Positions 15,408 to 24,316 of a stretch of DNA of 64,000 nucleotides are shown one piece after another. The stretch lies in the NCBI GenBank assembly GCA_020161435.1, contig JAIUNV010000002.1, positions 620,001-684,000 on the forward strand. Direction: 5' to 3'. The notes below the pieces were generated by a model. That model had not been told where the DNA came from. It worked only from the letters and a program-made list of their open reading frames with translations, and did not search any database. Numbering within the stretch: the stretch's first letter is position 1; the number at the start of each line of letters is the position of its first letter. The translations under genes were made by a program, and so were the position numbers. This DNA comes from Bacteroidota bacterium. GTDB lineage: Bacteria; Bacteroidota; Bacteroidia; Chitinophagales; Chitinophagaceae.

Positions 15408-16433
15408 TTAGTTACGGCGTTGTTCCTGCGTTACCGAATCTTCCTGCATGGGTTTCATCAGGGGTTCGGATTTGTCTTTTTTACCAAACACACTCACATT
15501 CACGTAGCGTTTGGGATGCAGGCGTAAATCTTGCATCAGCAGGTTGAGGCTATTAACAGTAGAGTTGAGGTTGTTGTACAATTTCTTGTCGTTGAGCAAT
15601 GAACCTACTGAATTGTCCTGACTGTTAAGTTTGGCCAGCGTGGCTTTCAGGCTTTCCATGGTACCTGCCAGTTGGTCGAGGGTTTGCTGCAGGTTCAGCT
15701 GGCTCAGCTTTTGCGAGGTCGTTTCCAGATTGCCTACAATGCTGTTGATTTTTTCTTTGTTGGCAGCGAGAGTACCAGATACCTGTTCGAGGTTGTTGGC
15801 CGTTTTGGCAATGGAACCGTTTTGTGCATCCAGCATGGCATTTACCGAAGCAATAGTGGTATTCAGCTGCGCCGTTGCCTGACTCAGGTTAGCCACCACA
15901 TCCTGAATATTGGCCTGAGTGCCGGGCGTCATTGTTTTGTTGATTTTGCTGGCCACTGAATCCAGCGAGGTCAGCAGTTTATCCAGTGCAGCCTGCGTGG
16001 GGCCGAGCTTATCGAAAATACTGCCGAAGAAACCGGGGGTGCTTTCGCTCAGCAAAGTATCGCCGGGCACTAAGTAAGTTTTGGCATCGCCTTTTACAAT
16101 TTCGATAGAAGGCGTACCCAACGGGTTGCTTTTGATATGCGCCACAGAATTGGCGGGCACTTGTATGTCTTCGGTTAACCGAATGGTGATGAGCACCGCA
16201 TTCAGGTCGCGGTCGGCGGGCACTATTTCATACACATTGCCCACATTCAACCCTTTAATCACAACCGGGTTGGATGCCTGCAAACCGTCTGTCGATTCAA
16301 ACTTTGCGTAGAAGTATGTAGCCTTTTTCAAAGGGTTTCTACCCTTCAAAAAGTTGAAGCCGAGAATGAATAAAGTAATGGTAATGGCTGTGAGAGCTCC
16401 TACCTTGGTTTCGTTCGATACTTTGAATGCCAT
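15408..16433 (-). CDS. MCE/MlaD family phospholipid-transport substrate-binding protein
   Basis: 341 residues from ATG 16433. One N-terminal membrane anchor (about 11-28) precedes an MCE domain (about 36-115: YFYAKFESTDGLQASNPVVIKGLNVGNV ... IPANSVAHIKSNPLGTPSIEIVKG pattern) and a long helical tail with many Asn/Leu/Gln heptads (about 140-310). Members form hexameric rings or tubes in the periplasm that move lipids between inner and outer membranes with an MlaEF-type ABC transporter. The permease and ATPase genes are not in the window. An upstream extension is rejected because it places hydrophobic vector-like residues before the conserved start. Confidence 0.88.
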   Translation of the reverse strand: MAFKVSNETKVGALTAITITLFILGFNFLKGRNPLKKATYFYAKFESTDGLQASNPVVIKGLNVGNVYEIVPADRDLNAVLITIRLTEDIQVPANSVAHIKSNPLGTPSIEIVKGDAKTYLVPGDTLLSESTPGFFGSIFDKLGPTQAALDKLLTSLDSVASKINKTMTPGTQANIQDVVANLSQATAQLNTTIASVNAMLDAQNGSIAKTANNLEQVSGTLAANKEKINSIVGNLETTSQKLSQLNLQQTLDQLAGTMESLKATLAKLNSQDNSVGSLLNDKKLYNNLNSTVNSLNLLMQDLRLHPKRYVNVSVFGKKDKSEPLMKPMQEDSVTQEQRRN

Positions 16434-16468
16434 ACGGCAAAATAAACACAAACCACTGTGAACCACAT

Positions 16469-16507
16469 AAAAAAAGGATGCAAGGCTAAAAACCTGCATC
16501 CTTTTTT
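16469..16507 (-). terminator. Intrinsic terminator after the amidase gene
   Basis: The stem AAAAAAGGATGCA(A)GG / CCTGCATCCTTTTTT carries one bulged base and a short A-rich loop. It sits 15 nt past the amidase stop and 35 nt before the MCE start. The T-run is present on the minus strand. Confidence 0.75.
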
Positions 16508-16522
16508 AACGAGTATGGAGGC

Positions 16523-17524
16523 TTAGTTGCCCGTACCAGTGCCGCCGGGTATACCGCTGGCAGCAGGCTGACCTACGCTTTCCAACATGGCCTTGTATTT
16601 TTTAACCGCATTTACGATAGCCCTGGCCACTTCTTTCTGGCCATCCAAACTGGCGAGATAGGCTTCTTCATCGGGGTTATCTATAAATCCGGTTTCTACC
16701 AAAATTGACGGCATTTGCGTGGCTTGCAGTACCCAAATGCCATCCCAGTCGCGTTGCATAACGCCCCAACTACGGCGGCCAGTGGCAGCAAATTCTTCTT
16801 CTACCAACGAGGCCAGTGTCATGCTTTTCTGAAAGAAATATTTGGTATACTGTGCAGCACGAATACGGGCTTCCACCGGATCCATCTGCATCATTTCTGT
16901 ATCCAGCGAATCGTTTTCGCCCATGTCATAGATTTCTGATTTATTGCCTACGCTTTTGAGCTTGAGGTTGTACCAGTCGCGGGCCAAAATGTAGGTTTGT
17001 GTACCGCTGACCGTGGCGGGTAGTTTGTATTTTTCATACACGGGCACGGTTCTTTTCTTGGCTATTTTCTTACGTTTTTTACCCTTGCCACTATATACGT
17101 AGTAGGTTTCTTCCTTAGTACCCACCTGCTTGCGGCCATATTTCTGGTTGGCCAAAGTGGCATTGAGGTGAATGGAAATAAACAGGTCGCCGCCACTCTT
17201 GTTGGCATAATCGGCCCGCCAGCGGAGTGCCGCAGGTATAGACGTCTGGTTGCCCGGCAGGCGGTCTTCTTCACGGGTCATCAGTACATTCAAATCAGGA
17301 ATTTCCTGCTTCATTATTTCCCGCACCTGCAGGCTTATTTCCAATGCCAGCAAGGCCTCTCTTGAGAGGCTGCCTCTGGCGCCACCATCGTGCCCGCCGT
17401 GGCCGGCATCAATAATCACCGTTTTTAATGGCGGCTTTTGGTTGGGTGTTTGCCCATCTTTTCCACTGGCAAAACCTACCACAGCACACAGCAACCCAGC
17501 CAAAACCCATGTTATTCGCAGCAT
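16523..17524 (-). CDS. N-acetylmuramoyl-L-alanine amidase (Amidase_3)
   Basis: 333 residues from ATG 17524, with an N-terminal signal (LRITWVLAGLLCAVVGFA). It is a zinc amidase that cuts the MurNAc-L-Ala bond of peptidoglycan in the periplasm. Zinc ligands and catalytic residue are visible: His42 in IIDAGHGGHDGG, Glu62 in ALEIS, His in SIHLNA (about 120) and Glu in VETGFIDN. After SIHLNA there is a Lys/Arg-rich insertion (KGKKRKKIAKKR) before the rest of the domain, a feature of the Bacteroidota group. It is divergent from lptD with a 76-bp gap, a pairing that hints at coordinated envelope biogenesis. Confidence 0.92.
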   Translation of the reverse strand: MLRITWVLAGLLCAVVGFASGKDGQTPNQKPPLKTVIIDAGHGGHDGGARGSLSREALLALEISLQVREIMKQEIPDLNVLMTREEDRLPGNQTSIPAALRWRADYANKSGGDLFISIHLNATLANQKYGRKQVGTKEETYYVYSGKGKKRKKIAKKRTVPVYEKYKLPATVSGTQTYILARDWYNLKLKSVGNKSEIYDMGENDSLDTEMMQMDPVEARIRAAQYTKYFFQKSMTLASLVEEEFAATGRRSWGVMQRDWDGIWVLQATQMPSILVETGFIDNPDEEAYLASLDGQKEVARAIVNAVKKYKAMLESVGQPAASGIPGGTGTGN

Positions 17525-17578
17525 TATATCCTTTTTACACTTTAGACAATTCTTCACAGGGGCGTTCATCTTAAATCT

Positions 17579-17586
17579 TACTTTCG
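17579..17586 (+). promoter_or_regulatory. Candidate -7 element (TACTTTCG) for lptD
   Basis: TACTTTCG followed by C, 14 nt before ATG 17601. One mismatch to TAnnTTTG. Confidence 0.35.
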
Positions 17587-17600
17587 CTAACCCATTATTT

Positions 17601-20291
17601 ATGAAAGCCACCAGTCGTGAAAATACCGCAAATGTACTCCGTTGCTTTCTATGGTTTTTTCCACTTTTGTTTATAACGTGTTACAGTTTTGGTCAGGCAT
17701 CTAGCAACGGGAGAGTTACCGATAGTTTAACAAAAACAACCACTGCCGATACTACGAAACGCATTCCCGGCAAACCCACGGTTACCACCAAGACAAAAGA
17801 CAGCCTCATTACCAAAATTGATACCTTTTCGTTGCCGGTATCGGCCGATAGCCTCGATGGGCCCGTGAGCTACGAAGCGGCCGACAGTGGTGTGCTCGAT
17901 ATTCCTGGCCGCAAGTTTTTTTTATACGGCAAGGCACATACAACGTACAACACCCTCGACCTGAAAGCAGGCCGCATAGAAATAGACAATGGCAACAGCA
18001 CGGCCAAAGCTTATTTTGTAAAAGATACTGCAGGCAAAGTACTCGACCGGCCGGTGCTGAAAGATGGCGACATGGAATCGGAAAGTGATTCGATGTTTTA
18101 CAACTTTAAAACACAACGGGGCCTTACCAAAAGCACATATACCAAGCAGGGTGAAATGTTTGTGTTTGCCGACCGCATTAAAAAAATTGATGCCCAATCT
18201 TTTTATGCCTCCATGGGGCGGTTTACCACCTGCAACCTCGATACGCCACACTTTGCCTTTAAGGCCCGTAAAATGAAGTTGGTAAACAACAAGTGGGCCT
18301 ACAGTGGCCTTGCCTACCCAGAGTTTGAAGGCATCCCCATGCCCATTGGTTTGCCATTTGGTATTTATCCACTCAGCCAGGGCAGGCACTCAGGTTTGCT
18401 GGCACCACAGTTTACCGCTACCGAAAGTTTTGGCCTCGGCCTCGAAGGGCTGGGTTATTACAAAGTGCTGAACGACAACTTTGACATGACCGTTCGTACA
18501 AACATTTACAGTTACGGCGGCTATGCCATCAACATGAGCCCCACTTACAGAGTTCGCTACAAATACAACGGCGGGGTGCGGTTTAATTTTCAAAACACCC
18601 GCATCAATTTCAAAGGCGATCCGGACTACGTCAATACAAAAACGTTCAACTTTTCGTGGAACCACAGCATGGATAGTAAAGCCAGGCCGGGTACCAACTT
18701 TAGTGCCAACGTAAACTTTGGCAGCACCCAATACAACCGGTTTATACCCAATAATAACCAACTCAACTTTACCAACCAGATTGCATCGAGTATTCAATAC
18801 TCCAAAACCTGGGGCGATGGTAAATACAACATGAGTGTAACGGGCAACCACAGCCAAAACAACCAGACTGGCCAATACAACGTTAGCCTGCCCAACCTCA
18901 ACATGACGGTGAACACTTTTTATCCTTTGCAGCAAAAAGAAAGTGTGGGCACCGCCAAGTGGTACGAAAAACTGGGCATTGGCTACAGTGGTCAGGTGCT
19001 CAACCAGTTTTCTTTTTTCGATAGTGATAGCCCCTATCTGAAATACAACCTACGTGAAATTATTGACACCATGCAATGGGGCGCACAGCATCAAATTCCC
19101 ATTAGTTTGGCACTGCCTGCACTTGGCCCCATCACCGTATCGCCATCCGTTACATTTAGCGAAAGATGGTACGGACAGCAAGTACTTTTAAGCTGGAACG
19201 AAAGCGGCAAAAAAGTAGATACCACCGTAACCAAGGGCTTTTATGCATCCCGGGAAATGAGCTTTGGTATGGGTGCACAAACAGCCATTTTTGGTACAGT
19301 AAATTTTGGTAAAGAAAAACGCATACAAGCCATCCGGCATGTGATACGCCCATCTATTAGTGCCAACTACAAGCCCGACTTTGCCCGCAAAGACCACTAC
19401 ACGGTTCAAATAGATTCGAACAAAAACACCGACAGGTTTAGCCTTTACCGCGGCTCTGTGTTCAATGCTTTTGGCGAAGGCAAATTTGGAGGCCTGAGCT
19501 TTGGTGTGCAAAACAACCTGGAGATGAAAGTGCGGGATAAAAAAGACACCTCCGCAGGTGCTACCAAAAAAATCAGGCTGCTCGATAACCTCTCCATCAA
19601 CTCGGCGTACAACTTTATGGCAGATAGTTTGCAGCTTTCTCCCTTCAGTATTTTAATGAGTACTACCTTGTTTGAAAAAATAAACATCACCGGTTCTACC
19701 AGTGTTGACCCTTATCAAACAGACAGCATTGGCCGACGCATCAACAAGTATATGTGGAATGCCGAAAAATTTGCACTGGGCAGGTTTACCTCCGGAAGCT
19801 TATCCATCGGTGCTTCTTTTCAGAGCAAGAAAAAAGAAGATGCCAACAAAGAAGGAGCAAAGGAAACCAACGATGATTACATTACGCCGGATGAGCAATT
19901 GCGACAGCAGGAATACATTCGGAGCAACCCTGCAGAGTTTGCCGATTTCAACGTACCCTGGAGCCTCACCGTGGCTTACGCACTTAGCTTTACGCAGCAG
20001 CGCAAACCCGATTATAGTGGTTTTACCACCAGTACTTTTCAGAGTGTAAACCTGAACGGCGACTTTAACCTGACACCAAAGTGGAAAATGGGTGGCAGTA
20101 TGTTTTATGATTTAACCACCCGCAAGTTGCAAAACCTCACCATGTTTTTAAGTCGTGAGTTGCACTGCTGGCAACTATCCATCAACATAGTTCCGGTGGG
20201 TTTGTACCGGTCATTCAACATCAGCATCAATCCAAAGTCGGCTATACTGCGAGATTTGAAAGTGAATCGTACCCGCTTCTTTTACAACTAA
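17601..20291 (+). CDS. lptD: LPS-assembly outer membrane protein LptD (Bacteroidota type)
   Basis: 896 residues from ATG 17601. The N-terminus is hydrophobic (CFLWFFPLLFITCYSFGQ), consistent with a signal peptide. An OstA-like beta-jellyroll region follows (about 90-200: FFLYGKAHTTYNTLDLKAGRIEID ... MFYNFKTQRGLTKSTYTKQGE), then a Cys-containing MGRFTTCNLDTPHFAF segment. A long Asn/Tyr/aromatic-rich beta-barrel with alternating strands runs to the C-terminus. It should insert lipopolysaccharide into the outer leaflet together with LptE. The translation could be extended upstream, but that would run into the divergent amidase gene. The stop overlaps that of convergent plsC by 4 nt. Confidence 0.88.
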   Translation: MKATSRENTANVLRCFLWFFPLLFITCYSFGQASSNGRVTDSLTKTTTADTTKRIPGKPTVTTKTKDSLITKIDTFSLPVSADSLDGPVSYEAADSGVLDIPGRKFFLYGKAHTTYNTLDLKAGRIEIDNGNSTAKAYFVKDTAGKVLDRPVLKDGDMESESDSMFYNFKTQRGLTKSTYTKQGEMFVFADRIKKIDAQSFYASMGRFTTCNLDTPHFAFKARKMKLVNNKWAYSGLAYPEFEGIPMPIGLPFGIYPLSQGRHSGLLAPQFTATESFGLGLEGLGYYKVLNDNFDMTVRTNIYSYGGYAINMSPTYRVRYKYNGGVRFNFQNTRINFKGDPDYVNTKTFNFSWNHSMDSKARPGTNFSANVNFGSTQYNRFIPNNNQLNFTNQIASSIQYSKTWGDGKYNMSVTGNHSQNNQTGQYNVSLPNLNMTVNTFYPLQQKESVGTAKWYEKLGIGYSGQVLNQFSFFDSDSPYLKYNLREIIDTMQWGAQHQIPISLALPALGPITVSPSVTFSERWYGQQVLLSWNESGKKVDTTVTKGFYASREMSFGMGAQTAIFGTVNFGKEKRIQAIRHVIRPSISANYKPDFARKDHYTVQIDSNKNTDRFSLYRGSVFNAFGEGKFGGLSFGVQNNLEMKVRDKKDTSAGATKKIRLLDNLSINSAYNFMADSLQLSPFSILMSTTLFEKINITGSTSVDPYQTDSIGRRINKYMWNAEKFALGRFTSGSLSIGASFQSKKKEDANKEGAKETNDDYITPDEQLRQQEYIRSNPAEFADFNVPWSLTVAYALSFTQQRKPDYSGFTTSTFQSVNLNGDFNLTPKWKMGGSMFYDLTTRKLQNLTMFLSRELHCWQLSINIVPVGLYRSFNISINPKSAILRDLKVNRTRFFYN

Positions 20292-21019
20292 GCATGGGCG
20301 GCTATCGCATTCCACATTACATCGTACACTTCAGCCTTTACTTCATCGGCTGTTTTACCCGCAACAGGTATGGCAGGTAACAATTCCATTTCTAAAGGTA
20401 CGGGCAGCAAATAAAAAAACTGACTGGGCGGCAAAGCCTTTGCTGTATTGCGAATGATGACTGGAATAATGTCTTTCTGCGTTTCTACCGCCAGCTTGAA
20501 AGCCCCGTCGTAAAAGGATTTGAGCGGTTGCCCGGTACGGTTGCGGGTTCCCTCAGGGTACACGGCCATGTTCAGTTTTTCTTGTTGCAGTACTTTGCGC
20601 ATGTCGTCAAAACTGCGCTTGCGGCTGGCATCACTTTTACGGTCTACCAATACCGAACCACGGGTGTACACCCAACCAAAAAGCGGTATGCGAGACATGG
20701 ATTTTTTGGCGATGGTTTTATTGGGACCGGGAAAGAAAGGCGTCAGCAACGGCACATCTAAAAAAGAAGAATGGTTGGCCGTTACCACATATTGCTTGCT
20801 GCTGTCGTAATGCTGCTTGCCTTTAATGCGCATGGGGCAACCAATGGCATACAGGTAAATGGTCATCCAAAACTTAGACGTGTTTTTGAACACCATAAAC
20901 CCTCTGGGATCTTTAATAAAAAAAGACAACGCAATGGGCCACACAAATATGAGCAGCGTGGCAATGAAAATAACGAGCCCCCACAAAGCCCATATCCGGG
21001 CAAATATTTTCTTCATCAT
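20288..21019 (-). CDS. plsC: 1-acyl-sn-glycerol-3-phosphate acyltransferase family protein
   Basis: 243 residues from ATG 21019; an adjacent in-frame ATG at 21016 is equally possible. An N-terminal membrane helix (about 8-32) is followed by the PlsC domain with the catalytic H-x4-D in NHSSFLD and the glycerol-phosphate-binding YPEGTRNRTG. It transfers an acyl chain to lysophosphatidate at the inner membrane during phospholipid synthesis. It starts 11 nt after ung on the same strand. The C-terminus overlaps the lptD stop tail-to-tail. Confidence 0.88.
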   Translation of the reverse strand: MMKKIFARIWALWGLVIFIATLLIFVWPIALSFFIKDPRGFMVFKNTSKFWMTIYLYAIGCPMRIKGKQHYDSSKQYVVTANHSSFLDVPLLTPFFPGPNKTIAKKSMSRIPLFGWVYTRGSVLVDRKSDASRKRSFDDMRKVLQQEKLNMAVYPEGTRNRTGQPLKSFYDGAFKLAVETQKDIIPVIIRNTAKALPPSQFFYLLPVPLEMELLPAIPVAGKTADEVKAEVYDVMWNAIAAHA

Positions 21020-21030
21020 ACTACACAATA

Positions 21031-21708
21031 TTATTCCGGCAATTTCCAATCGATGGGGTCCAACCCTTGTTTCATGAGGTATTCATTGGCCTTGCTGAAA
21101 TGCCTGCAACCAAAGAAGCCTTTATCGGCACTAAACGGGCTGGGATGCGCCGCCTTCAACACCTGATGTTTGGTGCCATCTATCAATACCTGTTTGTCTT
21201 GCGCAAATTTTCCCCAGAGCATAAATACCAAACCGGTACGTTCGTCCGACAATTTTCTAATGACAGCATTCGTAAATTCATGCCAGCCAATTTGTGCATG
21301 GCTGTTGGGCTCATTGGCCCGCACCGTCAATGCCGCATTGAGCAACAATACACCTTGGCTAGCCCACGTAGTAAGGTCGCCATGCGCAGGAATATCCATG
21401 CCAATATCCTGACGCAGTTCTTTGAAAATATTACCCAGCGATGGCGGGGCTGTTACTCCCCTTGGCACACTAAAGGAGAGGCCCATCGCCTGCCGTGGCC
21501 CGTGGTAGGGGTCTTGCCCAATGATGACCACCTTGACTTTATCGAAAGGCGTTAAAGCAAAGGCGTTGAAAATTTGGCTGCCCGGCGGATAAATGGTTTT
21601 GCCTGCTGCCCGCTCCGTTTTGAGGTGCAGCACAATGTTGTGGAAGTAAGTTTTGCCAAACTCATCTTCCATGCGTTGTTTCCAGCTATCGGCTATTTGT
21701 ACATCCAT
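21031..21708 (-). CDS. ung: Uracil-DNA glycosylase, family 1
   Basis: 225 residues. It removes uracil from DNA to initiate base excision repair. The water-activating loop GQDPYHG (about 63-69), the proline-rich SVPRGVTAPPSLGNIFKEL segment, LLLNAALTV, and the uracil/DNA intercalation loop HPSPFSADKGFFG are all present, giving a complete family 1 enzyme. ATG 21708 is preferred to an upstream TTG (21717) because a promoter-like TATTTTTG lies at 21715-21722. It leads a two-gene unit with plsC. Confidence 0.95.
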   Translation of the reverse strand: MDVQIADSWKQRMEDEFGKTYFHNIVLHLKTERAAGKTIYPPGSQIFNAFALTPFDKVKVVIIGQDPYHGPRQAMGLSFSVPRGVTAPPSLGNIFKELRQDIGMDIPAHGDLTTWASQGVLLLNAALTVRANEPNSHAQIGWHEFTNAVIRKLSDERTGLVFMLWGKFAQDKQVLIDGTKHQVLKAAHPSPFSADKGFFGCRHFSKANEYLMKQGLDPIDWKLPE

Positions 21709-21714
21709 GTGCAA

Positions 21715-21722
21715 CAAAAATA
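21715..21722 (-). promoter_or_regulatory. Candidate -7 element (TATTTTTG) for ung
   Basis: On the minus strand TATTTTTG ends 6 nt before ATG 21708, predicting a very short leader. No clear -33 element. Confidence 0.4.
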
Positions 21723-21756
21723 GCAGAAAGCAGCTACGAAGCTATGCGGTAAAAAC

Positions 21757-22185
21757 TCAGGCAGCAGAAGTAGCAAACTGATGGTGTAAATGGCAGGCGG
21801 CTAATGCTGCGCCAATCATTTGCATTTCGGCAGGGGTTGGCTGCACGGCTTCGAGCACACTAAACTGCAAATGCAACGATTGCTCATTGGTCAGTACCGC
21901 TTCTACCTGCTGGCCCTGCTGAAAGTCAATGCTGAAGCTTTCACCACCGCTGTGCTGCACCGTCCACTGCTGCTTGTTTTTGTGCTGGGCATGTAGTTGA
22001 AACAAAGGTGACCCGTAAGAATTGGCCACCGTAATGAGATGAGGATTGAATAACTGATGGCGCAGCTGAATAAGCTCGTGGTACGGCGATGCAATGCGAA
22101 CGTACTGATCGGCCATGTTCAGCTTTACTTCAATTGGTTCGTCCGACAGCGGACTTTTCAGATGGAAGACGTTGTACTGTGCCAT
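21757..22185 (-). CDS. Hypothetical protein, small, beta-rich
   Basis: 142 residues, no signal peptide and no membrane segment, so probably cytosolic. The sequence is rich in short beta-type stretches (MAQYNVFHLKSPLSDEPIEVKLN ... pattern) and ends in a helix containing His and Ala (AALAACHLHHQF). I do not recognise a family. It sits between the TonB receptor gene and ung on the same strand, with 48 nt to ung. Confidence 0.6.
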   Translation of the reverse strand: MAQYNVFHLKSPLSDEPIEVKLNMADQYVRIASPYHELIQLRHQLFNPHLITVANSYGSPLFQLHAQHKNKQQWTVQHSGGESFSIDFQQGQQVEAVLTNEQSLHLQFSVLEAVQPTPAEMQMIGAALAACHLHHQFATSAA

Positions 22186-22264
22186 GGCCTAAAACTACTG
22201 GGCGAATGTTAAGATAATGTTACCAACCGCCTGATTTTTTGGTACAGGTTTTCCACAGTTTTCC

Positions 22265-24313
22265 TTAAAAATTGTAACTCACTCCCGCCACCAATGCCCG
22301 GCCCATACCGTTGATGCCGCTACCATGGGTACGGTAATCTTCGTTGCTGATATTGTGCAGCGACAACTTCACACCGAACGATGAGGCTTGATATCCGGCA
22401 TGCATATTCCACAGCATCCAGGCGGGTGTGCCCCCCTTTGGAATGCGGTTGTCCTCTTTATCACCCTGTGCCAATCGTTGTTGTGCAGCCGCCCATTGGT
22501 GCTCCACTGCAACGTACCATTTGGATGCCTGATACAGCAGACTGCTAAAGCCATTCATGGGTGGAATGCGACGCATGGGTTCGCTGCGGGTGAGGTTTTG
22601 CCCGTACTGATACGCTACATAACTCTGTGCCCGTAGTTGTTTGGTAATTTGATATTGTGCACTAATTTCAAAGCCACGTACAAATGCCTGCTGATCGTTG
22701 GTTTTGATATACACAGGATATCCTTGTATGGAATCTGTTCCCCTGCGTACCCTGCTGATGAGATCACTGATGTGCATGTAAAAGAAAGTAGCCGATGCCT
22801 GCAAACGCCTGCCAGCAAAGCGATAACCGAATTCAACGTTGCTGTTTTTCTCGGGCTTCAAATCGTAAGCGGGCACTTCGTATCGAAAATCTACTAGGCC
22901 CAATGTGCCCATATCATCCAAACCCGGTGCACGATAGCCATTGCTGAAAGATGCATACACTATATGCTTCGGGTTGATATTGTACAACAAGGAAGCATTA
23001 CCCACCAACGAAGCCGGCGTCAACTTCACCGCATTTTCTTTTGGCTGACCGGGCAATTGTGTAATAGCACCGGGCAAACTATTGATGAAATGATTGTAGC
23101 GAAGTCCGGCTTCTGCCACCCACTTTCGCCAACGGAAATGATGTAGGCTGTACGCAGAAAAATTATCCTGCACAGCAGCATCCGGATATAAGCCCCGTTC
23201 GTTAAAAACGCTGCTACCATTAGTGCGTATTCTACTGCTGCGAACTTTATCGCTGTACCATTCTATACCACTGTTGGCTGTCCACCACTGGTTGAAACTG
23301 CTGTATACTTCAGCCGTAGCACCTACACTATTCACTTTGTCCAGTTCATCATAAAAATTGGCATTGCCATTGCGGTTGTATTGGCGGCCTTCTTTGCTGT
23401 ATTTATACAAAGCAGTAAAACTGGCTTCATTTACCAAACGCATACCCGGCTTCCAGTTGAGCCTCGCATACGATACCTGCATCACCTGTGGTGAAAAGCG
23501 GTAATAAGCAAAGTTTTCCAACTTCACCCGATGGTACAATGGCACGTGCCGCTGCACTACCTGCTGACTCGACACAATCAATTCCGTTTTATCAGAGAGC
23601 TGCATTGCCATCTTTACATCCCAATCTCTTTCGTCATAACCCGAAGGACGTTGCACTCCCGTTGTATCGCCCCCTACCAAATCGCCAAACTGCCGAAACG
23701 TGTAGCCTGCTTGCATCATAAAATGATTACTGCTATAAGCTGCGGAAGCTCGGCCTGTATATTCCATGTCTTGCGTGGTAATACGCCCGGTGGCATTGGC
23801 GTGCCAGATTGGTTTTGCTGTGTAGTCTTGTTTCTTTGTCAACACATGAATTACGCCACCCATAGCATCACTACCGTACTGCACACTGCCGCTTCCCTTC
23901 AGCACTTCAATCCTATCAATGCTAAATGCATCTATCAGATTGAAATATTGATTAGGGCCAAAACGAAAGCTGGCATTGTTGAAACGAATGCCATCAATCA
24001 TGATGAGTGTTTGATTGCCCGTGAGACCACGTAAAAAAGGTGAGCCGCCGCCATGATTGGTCTTTTGCACAAATACACCTTGTACGTAGGCCAATGCTTC
24101 GGGAGTGGTACGGGCCTGCTGCATTTGTTGTGCTGGTTGTTGCAGCACTTCAATGCTGTAGGGCGTTTGGCTGCGTTCACGGGCTTTGTGTGTAGCACTC
24201 ACCACCACCTGTTGCAGTGTGCTGTATGTAGAATCTTTTGCATCAACGCTCTGTTGTGCAATACTCGTTTGCGCAGCCAATGCTGCTATAATCATTAATC
24301 CTGTTCGCTGCAT
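22265..24313 (-). CDS. TonB-dependent outer membrane receptor
   Basis: 682 residues: signal peptide (about 1-19), TonB box-like region around LQQVVVSATHKARE, plug domain (about 40-155) with FLRGLTGNQTLIMIDGIRFNN and IEVLKGSGSVQYGSDAMGGVI, then a 22-strand-type barrel ending in aromatic VAGVSYNF. The plug and the C-terminal NISNEDYRTHGSGI resemble haem/siderophore/vitamin receptors more than SusC. It has no carboxypeptidase-like N-domain. It begins 3 nt after the upstream phosphoesterase gene, so it is in that operon and may import a product of those secreted enzymes (inference). Confidence 0.88.
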   Translation of the reverse strand: MQRTGLMIIAALAAQTSIAQQSVDAKDSTYSTLQQVVVSATHKARERSQTPYSIEVLQQPAQQMQQARTTPEALAYVQGVFVQKTNHGGGSPFLRGLTGNQTLIMIDGIRFNNASFRFGPNQYFNLIDAFSIDRIEVLKGSGSVQYGSDAMGGVIHVLTKKQDYTAKPIWHANATGRITTQDMEYTGRASAAYSSNHFMMQAGYTFRQFGDLVGGDTTGVQRPSGYDERDWDVKMAMQLSDKTELIVSSQQVVQRHVPLYHRVKLENFAYYRFSPQVMQVSYARLNWKPGMRLVNEASFTALYKYSKEGRQYNRNGNANFYDELDKVNSVGATAEVYSSFNQWWTANSGIEWYSDKVRSSRIRTNGSSVFNERGLYPDAAVQDNFSAYSLHHFRWRKWVAEAGLRYNHFINSLPGAITQLPGQPKENAVKLTPASLVGNASLLYNINPKHIVYASFSNGYRAPGLDDMGTLGLVDFRYEVPAYDLKPEKNSNVEFGYRFAGRRLQASATFFYMHISDLISRVRRGTDSIQGYPVYIKTNDQQAFVRGFEISAQYQITKQLRAQSYVAYQYGQNLTRSEPMRRIPPMNGFSSLLYQASKWYVAVEHQWAAAQQRLAQGDKEDNRIPKGGTPAWMLWNMHAGYQASSFGVKLSLHNISNEDYRTHGSGINGMGRALVAGVSYNF

Positions 24314-24316
24314 GAA

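Noticed and set aside
17250..17600. Longer lptD start
   Set aside because: The extension lies within the divergent amidase gene and has no signal peptide; ATG 17601 does.
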